Notes: generated by a model not told the origin, from the letters alone. A stretch of DNA of 64,000 bases from Caryophanales bacterium UBA743 (GCA_002297365.1 DBKT01000011.1:62001-126000), one strand, 5' to 3'; positions 25,418 through 34,556 are shown, numbered from the stretch's first letter. A program made the numbers and translations.

Positions 25418-27811
25418 GTTTTTATCTCCTTTCTCTCTTTCTTTGGCGAAAATTTCTGTGGGAAGCGTCTTTTTCTGGTGTTTCTTGCATCTTCTTTCGT
25501 CATAAGGATGAAAAAGATTGATGCGTAAGGCGTTTAAGCAGACCGTGACAGAAGAAAGAGCCATAGCGGCCGCGCCATACCAAGGTTTTAATTGGTTCAA
25601 TCCCAAAGCGGTTAAAGATCCAGCCGCAATCGGAATCATAATGATGTTATAGAAGAACGCCCAGAATAAGTTTTCCTTGATGTTCAAGAACGTGTAACGC
25701 GATAGGCGAATGGAAGCGGCCGCATCCCGTAGGGAGGATTTCATCAGAACCACATTGGCCGAATCTATGGCGACCTCGCTCCCAGCCCCAATCGCAATGC
25801 CAACGTCAGCCTGAGTTAAAGCGGGGGCGTCATTGATTCCGTCTCCCACCATTCCAACCTTTCCATGCTGTTGGAGTTTCTTGATGATTCGCAATTTATC
25901 ATTTGGAAGAAGGTCGGAAACAAAATAGGCGATGCCTGTTTCCTCGGCGATGCGTTTTGCCGTCTTTTCATTATCGCCTGTAAGCATAATCGGGATAATC
26001 CCCATTTCCATGAATTCATGGATTGCTTGCTTGCTGTCCTCTTTGACTTCATCCGCGACCGCAACCACGCCTAGAAGAGTTCTGCCTTTTGCGAAAATAA
26101 GAGGTGTCTTCCCTTTTTCGGAAAAAAGAAGGCAGACATGTATGAGTTCATCATTGGAAAGCCCTTTTTCTTCCATCAGTTTCAAATTGCCAGCATAGCA
26201 GTCTTCCTCATTGATTTTTCCGTGTATGCCATATCCTGGCAAGGCTTCAAAAGAAGAAATAGGCAGAAGTTTTATGACTTTTTCTTGCGCTTTTCGTTTG
26301 ATGGCTTTCGCAAGAGGGTGCTCGGATTGGTTTTCTAAGGAATAGGCGAATTGAAGAAGGCTTTCTTCTTCGATTCCTTTAAAGGGCAAGACGTCGCTCA
26401 CTTCAGGATTTCCTTTGGTGATGGTACCCGTTTTATCTAAGACGATGAAATCCAATTTCCCCGTCTCTTCCAAAGAGAGCGCGTTTTTAAAGAGGATCCC
26501 ATTCTTCGCTCCTTTGCCACTTCCGACCATAATCGCGACCGGAGTAGCTAAACCTAAAGCGCAAGGACACGCGATAACAAGAACGGATATGGCTCGATTG
26601 AAAGCATAGGTGAGCAAATCATCGTTTGGCAAGCTGTCCACTACCCCCTTTCCAAAGATAAGCCAGCAAACGAAGACGAGGAGGGAAACGCCTAATATCG
26701 CCGGAACGAAAACGCCTGATATCTTATCCGCCAAAGCGGAGATCTTGGTTTTGCTATTCGCTGCATTTTGAACCATTTCGATAATATGGTGCAAGCTGGT
26801 TTTATCCCCCACATTCGTTGCCTTGCAAGTGAGAGCCCCGTTTAAGTTGATCGTTCCCGATGATACAGGGCTTCCCTCTTTTTTATCCACTGGCATGGAT
26901 TCGCCCGTTAAGGCGGATTCGTTCGCGCTCGATATTCCGTTTAAAACAATTCCATCGACCGGGAAGGATTCGCCTGGGCGAACAAGGAAAGTTTCTCCTT
27001 TTTGAACATCGCTGGCTAAGATGGTAATTTCCTTCCCATCGCGAAGGACGTGGGCTTCTTTTGGAGCCAAATCGATTAAAGACCGAAGAGCGCTTGTCGT
27101 TTTCCCTTTGGAAAAGGATTCCAAGGTTTTGCCGATGGTGATCAAGGTTGGCACCATCCCCGCCGTTTCGAAAGTCAAGCACATAGAATAATGCATCACT
27201 TTCGTATAATCCGTACCGTTGGAAGTGACGAAAGAAGACATGACGAACATCATGGCAAGGCCATAGAGAAAAGCAACCCCGCTTCCTAGCGCTACCAGCG
27301 TGTCCATATTCGCTCCCCCATGAAGAAGGGCCTTCACGCCAGAAGTATAGAAGTTTCTGTTTAATAGCATAATCAAAAGAGCAAGTGAGCCTTCTAATAA
27401 ACCAAACATCAGCGGATTCTCTCCAATGACTCCTAATGGCCAGTGCCAATCCATGTTCATATAGCCCATCCCGAAATAAAAGAGAGGGATTAGGAGAATG
27501 AGAGATAAGATAAGTCTTCTTAAGAGCTTTGGCGTTTCTTTGTCTTTTAATTCTTCTTTTAAGGAGGAATAGTCATCGCTCTTTTTGCTTTCTTCTTTAG
27601 AGGCAAGCTTCGCTCCATATCCGGCCTTCTTAACCGCTTCGCAAATTTCATGTGGGTTTGCCGGCTCTTCATAGCTCACCGTCATGGAGTTGGTAAGCAA
27701 AGAAACATTGGCATCCTTCACGCCTGGAAGTTTGTTAACTGCTTTAGAGACATGGGCAACGCAAGAAGCGCATGTCATCCCTTCCACGAAATATTTTTCA
27801 TCTTTCACCAT
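25214..27811 (-). CDS. copA: Copper-exporting P1B ATPase CopA, fused in frame to CopZ
   Basis: 865 residues. An N-terminal HMA domain binds copper (GMTCASC, residues 11-17). Six or more membrane segments surround the CPC metal site (VIACPCALGLATP), with phosphorylation site DKTGTITKG, the SEHPLA motif and GDGINDAPAL. After residue 798 comes a complete second HMA domain of 67 residues (GMMCEHCVMH) that looks like the chaperone CopZ. The frame stays open across the junction (FAKEREKGDKN). It exports Cu+ from the cytoplasm. It starts 2 bases after csoR, so the two are co-transcribed and probably coupled. Confidence 0.93.
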   Translation of the reverse strand: MVKDEKYFVEGMTCASCVAHVSKAVNKLPGVKDANVSLLTNSMTVSYEEPANPHEICEAVKKAGYGAKLASKEESKKSDDYSSLKEELKDKETPKLLRRLILSLILLIPLFYFGMGYMNMDWHWPLGVIGENPLMFGLLEGSLALLIMLLNRNFYTSGVKALLHGGANMDTLVALGSGVAFLYGLAMMFVMSSFVTSNGTDYTKVMHYSMCLTFETAGMVPTLITIGKTLESFSKGKTTSALRSLIDLAPKEAHVLRDGKEITILASDVQKGETFLVRPGESFPVDGIVLNGISSANESALTGESMPVDKKEGSPVSSGTINLNGALTCKATNVGDKTSLHHIIEMVQNAANSKTKISALADKISGVFVPAILGVSLLVFVCWLIFGKGVVDSLPNDDLLTYAFNRAISVLVIACPCALGLATPVAIMVGSGKGAKNGILFKNALSLEETGKLDFIVLDKTGTITKGNPEVSDVLPFKGIEEESLLQFAYSLENQSEHPLAKAIKRKAQEKVIKLLPISSFEALPGYGIHGKINEEDCYAGNLKLMEEKGLSNDELIHVCLLFSEKGKTPLIFAKGRTLLGVVAVADEVKEDSKQAIHEFMEMGIIPIMLTGDNEKTAKRIAEETGIAYFVSDLLPNDKLRIIKKLQQHGKVGMVGDGINDAPALTQADVGIAIGAGSEVAIDSANVVLMKSSLRDAAASIRLSRYTFLNIKENLFWAFFYNIIMIPIAAGSLTALGLNQLKPWYGAAAMALSSVTVCLNALRINLFHPYDERRCKKHQKKTLPTEIFAKEREKGDKNMKTIEIEGMMCEHCVMHVAKALESLPGVTNVHVSLEKKQATLDAKDVSDDVIKKAISDAGYQVKDIH

Positions 27812-27813
27812 AT

Positions 27814-28122
27814 TTATTTCAGCTTTCTCATCAATTCAAAGGCTTCATCGACACTCTCTAATTTGCCATTCTGAATATCTTCTACCACGCAGGTGTCCAT
27901 ATGCTCTTTTAAAAGAATGTAGCCAAAAGATTGGAGAGCGTTTTCCACGGCCGCCACCTGGATTAGAACATCCCCGCAGTAACGGTTCTCATTCAACATC
28001 TTGGAGATGCCATTGATCTGACCAGATATTCTATTTAAACGAGACTGAAGGTCTTTTACTTCTTCTTGGTTTCTTGGATGGGATTTCTTCCTTCCGCAAC
28101 AAGGGCATGTCTTTTCTTCCAT
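27814..28122 (-). CDS. csoR: Copper-sensing repressor CsoR
   Basis: 102 residues from ATG 28122 (AGGGGG upstream); a longer upstream frame would run over the operator. The DUF156/CsoR four-helix fold is clear, with the copper ligands Cys49, His74 and Cys78 (RYCGD, EHMDTC) and the CPCC N-terminal tag common in Bacilli. Without copper it represses its own operon; Cu+ binding releases it. First gene of csoR-copA(-copZ); two operators lie upstream. Confidence 0.93.
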   Translation of the reverse strand: MEEKTCPCCGRKKSHPRNQEEVKDLQSRLNRISGQINGISKMLNENRYCGDVLIQVAAVENALQSFGYILLKEHMDTCVVEDIQNGKLESVDEAFELMRKLK

Positions 28123-28127
28123 ATAGA

Positions 28128-28142
28128 TACCCCCTATAGGTA
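28128..28142 (-). promoter_or_regulatory. CsoR operator 2, next to the ribosome site
   Basis: TACCCCCTATAGGTA, the inverted repeat typical of CsoR boxes, lies 34 bases downstream of operator 1 and overlaps the SD region. Confidence 0.7.
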
Positions 28143-28155
28143 TTTTACGAGGATG

Positions 28156-28184
28156 AATATATACCCCATATAGGTATTTGTCAA
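28156..28184 (-). promoter_or_regulatory. csoR promoter with CsoR operator 1 in the spacer
   Basis: On the minus strand the -35 is TTGACA (28179-28184), the spacer is 17 bases, and the -10 is TATATT (28156-28161). The spacer holds TACCCCATATAGGTA (28162-28176), a CsoR box, so repressor binding would cover the promoter. Confidence 0.8.
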
Positions 28185-28297
28185 ATTCCATAAACCAATG
28201 GAATCTCGGTTTCCATGATATAAAAGCCCTTTTTTTACGATTGAGGTTTCTAGCAAGGCAGAGCGAGAAACGGAAGATGCCTATTCGTGCCTTTCAT

Positions 28298-29098
28298 TTA
28301 GCTTAATGCCACATCAAGCGACATCATCAAAACAAAACCAGCGATAAACGCCCAAACACCGGAATGGCTTGTTGGATCCCCTTTTGCATCCGGAATCATT
28401 TCTTCCGCAATGACATAAAGCATGCATCCTGCGGCAAAAGATAACGCCCAAGGCATAATGGGTTCAATGAAATAGGCAAGGAAAAGGCCAAAAATGGCCG
28501 CTATAGGTTCCACCGCACCTGAGAGAGTTCCAAACCAAAATGCCTTGCTTGAATTTCCTGTTTCTCCTTTGATTGGCAAAGATACAACCGCCCCTTCGGG
28601 AATATTTTGGATCCCAATGCCAATGGCCAGCATCAAGGAAGATAAAAGGAGCCCCGTTTGACTATCAGGCGTCATCTTAGCAAGAGCAACGCCAAAGCTA
28701 ATTCCAACGGAAAGGCCTTCAGGGATGTTATGGATCGTAACAGCTAAGAACATCTTTGCGGTTTTAGAGACCCTTGAAGGAAGGCCTTCTTCTTTGTTTT
28801 GCTCAACGTGAAAATGCGGAACGAGTTTATCAATCCCCCAAAGAAAGAAAGCGCCTAGAAGCACCGCCACTCCAGAAACAGTCCACGAAGGAAGATAGGA
28901 GATTTCCATTTCCAAGGAAGGAACAATCAAAGAAAAAATAGATGCAGAGAGCATAATGCCTGCGGCAAATCCTAAAAAGATTTGATTCACCTTAGGGCTA
29001 ATTTCTTTCTTACGGAAGAAAAAGACAAAAGAAGATCCTAGCGTTGTGCAAAAGAAAATGAAGAAGATTCCTATTGCAGTATATAGATATTGGTTCAT
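28298..29098 (-). CDS. ZIP family metal transporter
   Basis: 266 residues, eight membrane segments, with the two metal-binding helices HNIPEGLSVG and IGIQNIPEGAVVSL. ZIP proteins import Zn2+ or related divalent metals into the cytoplasm; the exact metal cannot be read. AAGGAG lies just before ATG 29098. A perfect inverted repeat (29111-29126) covers the upstream region, which suggests repression by a metalloregulator. No terminator is seen after it. It is a separate unit from the copper operon. Confidence 0.92.
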   Translation of the reverse strand: MNQYLYTAIGIFFIFFCTTLGSSFVFFFRKKEISPKVNQIFLGFAAGIMLSASIFSLIVPSLEMEISYLPSWTVSGVAVLLGAFFLWGIDKLVPHFHVEQNKEEGLPSRVSKTAKMFLAVTIHNIPEGLSVGISFGVALAKMTPDSQTGLLLSSLMLAIGIGIQNIPEGAVVSLPIKGETGNSSKAFWFGTLSGAVEPIAAIFGLFLAYFIEPIMPWALSFAAGCMLYVIAEEMIPDAKGDPTSHSGVWAFIAGFVLMMSLDVALS

Positions 29099-29110
29099 AT
29101 ATTCTCCTTG

Positions 29111-29126
29111 GTTAGTTCTTACTAAC
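29111..29126 (-). promoter_or_regulatory. Inverted repeat upstream of the ZIP gene
   Basis: GTTAGT-TCTT-ACTAAC, perfect 6-bp arms with a 4-base centre, just downstream of a TATATT -10 and upstream of the SD. Position fits an operator for a metal-dependent repressor; the regulator is not identified. Confidence 0.5.
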
Positions 29127-29221
29127 TAATATAGAGAATATACGTTTCGGGGGTTTCTTCAAGCCAAAAGGATTGGAATGCAAGTCTAAGTCCTTTGAAT
29201 CAGAATCGCTCAAATTCTGCA

Positions 29222-29290
29222 TATTCGCCCAATTTTAATTAATTTTGTGCTATTAACCGCCCAAACATATTGCTAATCGCCCAATTTTAT
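29222..29290. repeat. Three CGCCCAA copies upstream of fic
   Basis: CGCCCAA recurs at about 29226, 29259 and 29280 in an A/T-rich stretch, two of them followed by TTTTA. They could be binding sites for a regulator of the Fic gene, or chance. Confidence 0.3.
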
Positions 29291-29325
29291 TGCATATTTG
29301 TACTAATCTTTAGGAGAATGGGCGT

Positions 29326-30420
29326 ATGAGAAATTTCGATTACAAAAACTTAAAGGACATCAAGTGGGACAACGAAATATTAGGTTTGGTTGCCCAAATT
29401 CATGAATATAAGGGAAAACAGATGTTGCTCTTGAAACAAAAGCCCGCAACCCTGGAAAAGCTTGTTGATATAGCAAAAATACAAAGCACCGAAGCCTCCA
29501 ACAAGATAGAGGGCATTATAACTACGGCTGCTCGTATGAAGCAGTTATGTGAGCAAAAAACCACGCCGAGAAACAGAGACGAAGAGGAAATTTCAGGGTA
29601 TCGCGATGTGTTGTCTTTAATTCATGAGAGTTACGAATATATTCCGATAAGACCCTCTTATATATTGCAAATGCATCAGATGCTATATCGTTACTCTCAA
29701 AAGGGTATCGGCGGATATTTTAAGAATACTCGGAACTATATTGTAGAAACCAAAGAAAACGGAGAGCAAATCGTGCGTTTTACTCCGCTCGACCCGTTTG
29801 AAACACCAATCGCAATAGAGGCAATATGTGAAAGTTTTAATCGGGAAATGGATTTTTGCGAAATCGATCCGCTTATTCTTATTCCTGCGTTTATTATTGA
29901 TTTCTTATGTATACACCCCTTCAATGACGGCAATGGAAGGATGTCGCGTTTGCTTACAACGTTGCTTCTATATCGTGCAGGATATGTCGTAGGCAAATAT
30001 GTGAGTTTGGAGAGCAAGATCGAGAAAACAAAAACGAGTTATTATGAAGCGCTTGAAGAAAGCGATAGAAATTGGAACAGCGAAACAAACGACATAACTC
30101 CTTTCATAAAATATATGCTCGGAATAGTTTTGGGCGCCTACAGAGATCTCGAAGACAGACTAACTTTGGTAGAAGGGAAATCATCGGCGCTTGAACTAGT
30201 TCGAAACGCAGTAAGCAATACAATCGGTAAGTTTACAAAGAGCAACATTATGGAACTGGTACCGTCCATAGGCAAAACGTCTATTGAAAATTCCTTAAAA
30301 ACCTTGATTGAGGAGGGCGTTATCGGAAGAGAAGGCAAAGGGAAAGCGACTTTCTATTTCAGAAAAAATGACGGAATAAAAAATGGTTCCGTTTCAAAGG
30401 ATACGAAACAAAATCGATAG
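29326..30420 (+). CDS. Fic domain protein (AMP transferase family)
   Basis: 364 residues. The core motif HPFNDGNGRMSR (HxFx(D/E)GNGRxxR) is intact with catalytic His near residue 195. An inhibitory motif SNKIEG (S/TxxxEG) near residue 65 in the N-terminal helix places it in class II, which is self-inhibited. The C-terminal ~100 residues look like a winged helix (NIMELVPSIGKTSIENSL), a common attachment. It would AMPylate a protein target, unknown here. AGGAG lies 10 bases before the ATG. No antitoxin is needed for class II; the gene is flanked by an accessory patch and may be mobile cargo. Confidence 0.9.
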   Translation: MRNFDYKNLKDIKWDNEILGLVAQIHEYKGKQMLLLKQKPATLEKLVDIAKIQSTEASNKIEGIITTAARMKQLCEQKTTPRNRDEEEISGYRDVLSLIHESYEYIPIRPSYILQMHQMLYRYSQKGIGGYFKNTRNYIVETKENGEQIVRFTPLDPFETPIAIEAICESFNREMDFCEIDPLILIPAFIIDFLCIHPFNDGNGRMSRLLTTLLLYRAGYVVGKYVSLESKIEKTKTSYYEALEESDRNWNSETNDITPFIKYMLGIVLGAYRDLEDRLTLVEGKSSALELVRNAVSNTIGKFTKSNIMELVPSIGKTSIENSLKTLIEEGVIGREGKGKATFYFRKNDGIKNGSVSKDTKQNR

Positions 30421-30812
30421 CCAATAGCTTCTCTCCCAAATCCCCTAAGAGATTGTTTAAGGGACTGCATTTTCAGGAACGATTTTTGCCTGCCTGCGCC
30501 TACATTATCGATAACAGTTTAAATAATCCGCACCACGGGCAAGCGACACCTAAATCCATGAAAAGCTCCTCCTTTTCATATAGGAGCCGCACCGATAAAT
30601 GTGAGCAGAACAAACATCTCGACTAAAGAAATCAATTAATCAACCCCTTTAACTACAATTTCCCTGGCAAAAAAGAAAAGAGGTTAAAAACGATTCGTTC
30701 CAAACAAGGAAATAACAATTTTGTCAAATTCGCCGCAACAACAGAATCCCGGTCTTTAAAAATCCATTTTGGCAAAATTAAGATGACTTATATAAGATTA
30801 ATTAGACTATAG
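30421..30812. other. Intergenic, no gene seen
   Basis: About 390 bases between the Fic gene and the next terminator hold only short A/T-rich frames. No ORF with a ribosome site or motif and no clear RNA gene was found. Confidence 0.6.
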
Positions 30813-30838
30813 AAAAGTTCCGTTTTTGGAACTTTTTT
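30813..30838 (+). terminator. Rho-independent terminator or attenuator
   Basis: Stem AAAAGTTCC / GGAACTTTT with six-base loop and a T run, upstream of the DUF3990-like gene. It may end transcripts from upstream or attenuate the operon. Confidence 0.7.
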
Positions 30839-30847
30839 AAAAGGAAT

Positions 30848-30907
30848 ATGTCATTATTAAGTAAATTAGTTCTAGATTTGGTACTTTTTGCCATGATTAT
30901 AGCGTGA
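30848..30907 (+). CDS. Short ORF coupled to the DUF3990-like gene
   Basis: A 19-codon ORF starting at ATG 30848 after AAAAGGAAT, ending in TGA that overlaps the GTG start of the next gene (GTGA). The product (MSLLSKLVLDLVLFAMIIA) is hydrophobic. It could be a translational leader for the downstream gene, which has no SD of its own, or the remnant of a partner gene. Confidence 0.35.
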   Translation: MSLLSKLVLDLVLFAMIIA

Positions 30908-31530
30908 AGCGGAAAGCCGTTATTTATCATGGTTCGGAGAAAATGATCGAGGCGCCAAAACTCGGCAAGGCTTCGGCGAAGAAGGATTATGGATACGGGT
31001 TTTACTGCGCCTTAGATAAGAATGCTGCTTATATTTGGGCGAACCGAAATGGCGGGGCTGGGTATTGCAATCAATACGAAATGAATGAAGAAGGCTTAAA
31101 CATTCTTAACTTAACTAACCTAGAGCCGATGTATTGGATTTCCTTGCTTTTGCAGGACCGAACATTAGATGAAACGGATCAAAGAAAATATAAAACCCTG
31201 CTCGAAGGCCTCTTTAAGGCCTATCCGGTCTCGCTCGTGGGAATAGACGTTGTTATTGGCTATCGTGCAGACGATAGGTATTTTCGATACTGCAAGGATT
31301 TCCTAAGCAGCCAATTAGACTATGAGTCGTTAGAAAAAGCGTTAAAACTTGGCAAACTAGGAACGCAATATGTTCCCATCTCTTCAAAAGCTTTCCAAAG
31401 GATACATTTCTTAAACGCAGAAAAGATAGAGAACAATTATCTCCATTCTTACGCGAAACGAATCGAGAAAGCGAGCGATGACTATCAAGAGGTCATCGAC
31501 AACGTCGATCAAAGGAACGGCGTATTATAA
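30904..31530 (+). CDS. DUF3990-like protein (ADP-ribosyltransferase-like fold)
   Basis: 208 residues, GTG start. The N-terminus AVIYHGSEKMI and the block YGYGFYCALDKNAAYIWAN are typical of the DUF3990 family, which I believe belongs to the ADP-ribosyltransferase-like group; this placement is from memory and should be checked. Such proteins commonly occur next to a small HTH-containing gene as a toxin-like pair; here the partner (31543-32153) is decayed. No signal peptide. Toxin function is inferred from context only. Confidence 0.65.
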   Translation: MKRKAVIYHGSEKMIEAPKLGKASAKKDYGYGFYCALDKNAAYIWANRNGGAGYCNQYEMNEEGLNILNLTNLEPMYWISLLLQDRTLDETDQRKYKTLLEGLFKAYPVSLVGIDVVIGYRADDRYFRYCKDFLSSQLDYESLEKALKLGKLGTQYVPISSKAFQRIHFLNAEKIENNYLHSYAKRIEKASDDYQEVIDNVDQRNGVL

Positions 31531-31542
31531 GGGAGAAACTTT

Positions 31543-32153
31543 ATGACAAACATTCATAAATATTCTAACGAAACAATCGAAAGGATCGCCTCTTTCTTTG
31601 AAATGTCTTTATCGCAAGACGCCGTTCCAATCGATTTGTTCGAAGAAAGGCTTGCCTATTCAGAAGCCTCCGAATCCTTGGAAAGAGGAGACACAAACGA
31701 TTTGTTAAGCGATACAGTGGGTGACTTATATAAAAAGCATTCCATGCTGCAGAATTGCCAAACCAATATGTTTCCGATTCCGTTTACTATTAGATTGGCG
31801 AATCCTATGCCCGGATTTTCTTAAACGTAGGCGCCTCTCTTTATAGAATAGCTTTACTGCTGCTAATTCGCGAAATGAAAGGCTTGTTTCTCCCATATCA
31901 TGAAATGGATCTGGAACGAATTATCGAGCTATATCTAAAACGAGAACAAGAATGCAGCGTGCTTGAATGCCTTAAGAAAAAAAGAGGTATTTCTTACGCC
32001 ACAATCGTTCGGCAAACCGCCATCCCAAAAACTAGCCTTTTTCGTTTGAAAGACAACAGCTCATTGAATCGAATCGGCTTGGAAGAGGCAAATAAGCTAA
32101 GCCATATATTGAATTGCCCAATACGTTGTTTTCTTAGGCGTGTTTTATTTTAG
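31543..32153 (+). pseudogene. Decayed HTH-containing partner gene
   Basis: Three pieces in two frames form one protein. The first frame (from MTNIHKYSNETIERIASFFE) runs to about 31750. A shift then continues as LPNQYVSDSVYY, an in-frame TAG (31791-31793, probably from TGG), IGESYARIFLNVG, then MKGLFLPYHEMD and a C-terminal HTH (GISYATIVRQTAIPKTSLFR, followed by a CRO/CI-like tail). Two lesions (frameshift and nonsense) break it. It was probably the antitoxin or regulator of the DUF3990-like gene. If no intact partner exists elsewhere, the upstream gene must be harmless or attenuated. Confidence 0.6.
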
Positions 32154-32239
32154 ATAAATAGCATCACATCAAATCTTGAGGATTAGATTTTCTTTAGGCG
32201 TTTTTCAGACGTGAGATTTCTCCCCTCCCAAAAAAGAAA

Positions 32240-32260
32240 AGAGGCTACCGAAGTAGCCCC
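32240..32260 (-). terminator. Terminator after pflB
   Basis: Stem GGCTAC / GTAGCC around TTCG on the minus strand, then a T-rich tract (TCTTTTCTTTTTT). Confidence 0.8.
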
Positions 32261-32278
32261 TTAAGGTAGAAAGATGAA

Positions 32279-34528
32279 TTACATCGATTCGTGAGCGTTA
32301 CGAGCAATAACATCTAATTGCTGCTCTCTCGTCAAATCAATGAATTTAACGGCGTATCCAGAAACACGGATGGTGAAGTTCGCATATTCTGGCTTCTCAG
32401 GATGTTCCATAGCATCCTTGAGCTTGTCTAAGCCAAAGACATTAACGTTAAGGTGATGCGCGCCTTTTTCGAAGTAGCCGTCTAAGACGTTGACAAGGGT
32501 ATCCACTCTTTCTTCTTCATTATGTCCTAAGGTGTTAGGAGAAATGGTTTGAGTGTTAGAGATACCGTCTAATGCATATTCATATGGAAGCTTGGCAACA
32601 GAGTTAAGAGAGGCAAGAAGGCCGTTCTTTTCTGCGCCATAAGCTGGGTTTGCGCCTGGAGATAATGGTTCGCCCGCTTTTCTTCCATCTGGCATAGCGC
32701 CGGTGGCTTTTCCATAAACAACGTTAGAAGTGATAGTGAGAATAGATGTGGTTGGCTCGGAATTGCGATAGGTATGATGTTTCTTGAGTTTGGTCATGAA
32801 GGTCTTAAGTAAATTCACGGCAATATCATCCGCTCTATCATCATCGTTACCATAGCGAGGGAAATCCCCTTCGATTTGATAATCAACGACGATTCCAGTC
32901 TCATCACGGATGGTCTTCACTTTGGCGTATTTGATAGCGCTTAAGGAGTCAACAACGTGGGAGAAGCCGGCGATACCGGTTGCAAAGGTACGACGAACAT
33001 CGGTATCAATCAAAGCCATTTCAGCAGATTCATAATAATATTTATCGTGCATATAGTGGATTAAATTCAAAGCGTTCACATACACTTCAACGAGCCAATC
33101 CATCATCTTGTCATATTTGGCAACGACCTCGTCATAATCCAAATACTCGGAAGTAATTGGGGTATAAGCAGGACCAACTTGGGTACGGGTCTTTACATCG
33201 ACACCACCATTGATGGCGTAAAGCAAGCACTTCGCAAGATTGGCACGAGCGCCGAAGAATTGCATCTCTTTGCCAGTTTGCGTGGCGGAAACGCAACAGC
33301 AGATGGAATAATCATCGCCCCAAACCGGACGCATGACATCATCGTTTTCATATTGGATAGCGGAAGTGTCAACGGAAATCTTAGCCGCATACTTCTTGAA
33401 ATTCTCAGGAAGTCTCTTGGTGTAAAGAACGGTGAGATTCGGTTCTGGCGCAGGTCCCATATTCTCAAGGGTGTGCAAGAAACGGAAATCGTTCTTCGTG
33501 ACCATGCTGCGTCCATCTTGTCCCATACCGGCAACTTCGAGAGTCGCCCAAACTGGATCGCCGGAGAATAATTGGTTATAGGATGGGATACGGGCGAATT
33601 TGACCATTCTTAATTTCATGACGAAATGGTCCACTAATTCCTGAGCTTCTTGCTCGGTAAGGGTTCCGTTATTCAAATCGCGGTTAATGTAGATATCCAA
33701 GAAAGTGGAGACTCTTCCAACGGACATAGCCGCGCCATTTTGCGTCTTGATGGCGGCTAAATATCCAAAATAGAGCCACTGCACTGCTTCTTTTGCTGTT
33801 TTAGCTGGTTTGGAAATATCAAAGCCATAGGAATTGGCCATGACTTTCATCGCTTCCAAAGAACGAATTTGTTCAGCTAATTCTTCACGAAGACGGATAA
33901 CGTCATCGGTTAAGGTTTGATCGCCGCAGTTCTCAAGGTCTTTTTGTTTTTCTTTGATTAAGAAATCAATGCCATAGAGGGCAACGCGACGATAATCGCC
34001 AACAATACGTCCACGTCCATATGTATCTGGAAGACCGGTTAAGATCTTAGCGTGGCGGCATCTCATGATTTCAGGGGTGTACGCATCGAAAACGCCTTGG
34101 TTATGAGTCTTATGGTATTGGGTGAAAATCTTGTGGAGTTCAGGATTTGGGGTATAGCCATAGGTGGTGCAGGCTTGTTCCGCCATCTTGATTCCGCCAT
34201 AAGGCATGAAAGCTCTCTTAAGAGGCTTATCCGTTTGAAGACCGACGATCTTTTCTTCATCCTTTAAGGCTTCGTCAATATAGGCGGCGCCATAAGCGGT
34301 AATACTGGAAACAATTTCGGTTTCCATATCAAGAACGCCACCTTTGGCGCGTTCTTGGTGTTGTAATTCTTGGACCTTATTCCAAAGGTCTTCGGTTGCT
34401 TTGGTTGGGCCAGCTAAGAAGGAAGCGTCTCCCTCGTATGGCTCATAGTTCTCTTGGATAAAGTCACGAACATTAACTTCTTCTGTCCAGTGTCCGCCTT
34501 TAAATCCTTTCCATTCTTCTTCAAACAT
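32279..34528 (-). CDS. pflB: Pyruvate formate-lyase
   Basis: 749 residues from ATG 34528 (AAGGAG upstream), the usual length. The glycyl radical site RVSGYA is near the C-terminus (Gly724), and the paired active-site cysteines are in SICCCVSATQTGKEM. It converts pyruvate and CoA to formate and acetyl-CoA without oxygen, with the radical installed by the adjacent activase. Transcribed from its own promoter with an FNR box, directly downstream of pflA (about 60 bases). A fermentative, oxygen-sensitive lifestyle is implied. Confidence 0.97.
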   Translation of the reverse strand: MFEEEWKGFKGGHWTEEVNVRDFIQENYEPYEGDASFLAGPTKATEDLWNKVQELQHQERAKGGVLDMETEIVSSITAYGAAYIDEALKDEEKIVGLQTDKPLKRAFMPYGGIKMAEQACTTYGYTPNPELHKIFTQYHKTHNQGVFDAYTPEIMRCRHAKILTGLPDTYGRGRIVGDYRRVALYGIDFLIKEKQKDLENCGDQTLTDDVIRLREELAEQIRSLEAMKVMANSYGFDISKPAKTAKEAVQWLYFGYLAAIKTQNGAAMSVGRVSTFLDIYINRDLNNGTLTEQEAQELVDHFVMKLRMVKFARIPSYNQLFSGDPVWATLEVAGMGQDGRSMVTKNDFRFLHTLENMGPAPEPNLTVLYTKRLPENFKKYAAKISVDTSAIQYENDDVMRPVWGDDYSICCCVSATQTGKEMQFFGARANLAKCLLYAINGGVDVKTRTQVGPAYTPITSEYLDYDEVVAKYDKMMDWLVEVYVNALNLIHYMHDKYYYESAEMALIDTDVRRTFATGIAGFSHVVDSLSAIKYAKVKTIRDETGIVVDYQIEGDFPRYGNDDDRADDIAVNLLKTFMTKLKKHHTYRNSEPTTSILTITSNVVYGKATGAMPDGRKAGEPLSPGANPAYGAEKNGLLASLNSVAKLPYEYALDGISNTQTISPNTLGHNEEERVDTLVNVLDGYFEKGAHHLNVNVFGLDKLKDAMEHPEKPEYANFTIRVSGYAVKFIDLTREQQLDVIARNAHESM

Positions 34529-34556
34529 GAGTAATATCTCCTTTTTTGCAATGCAT

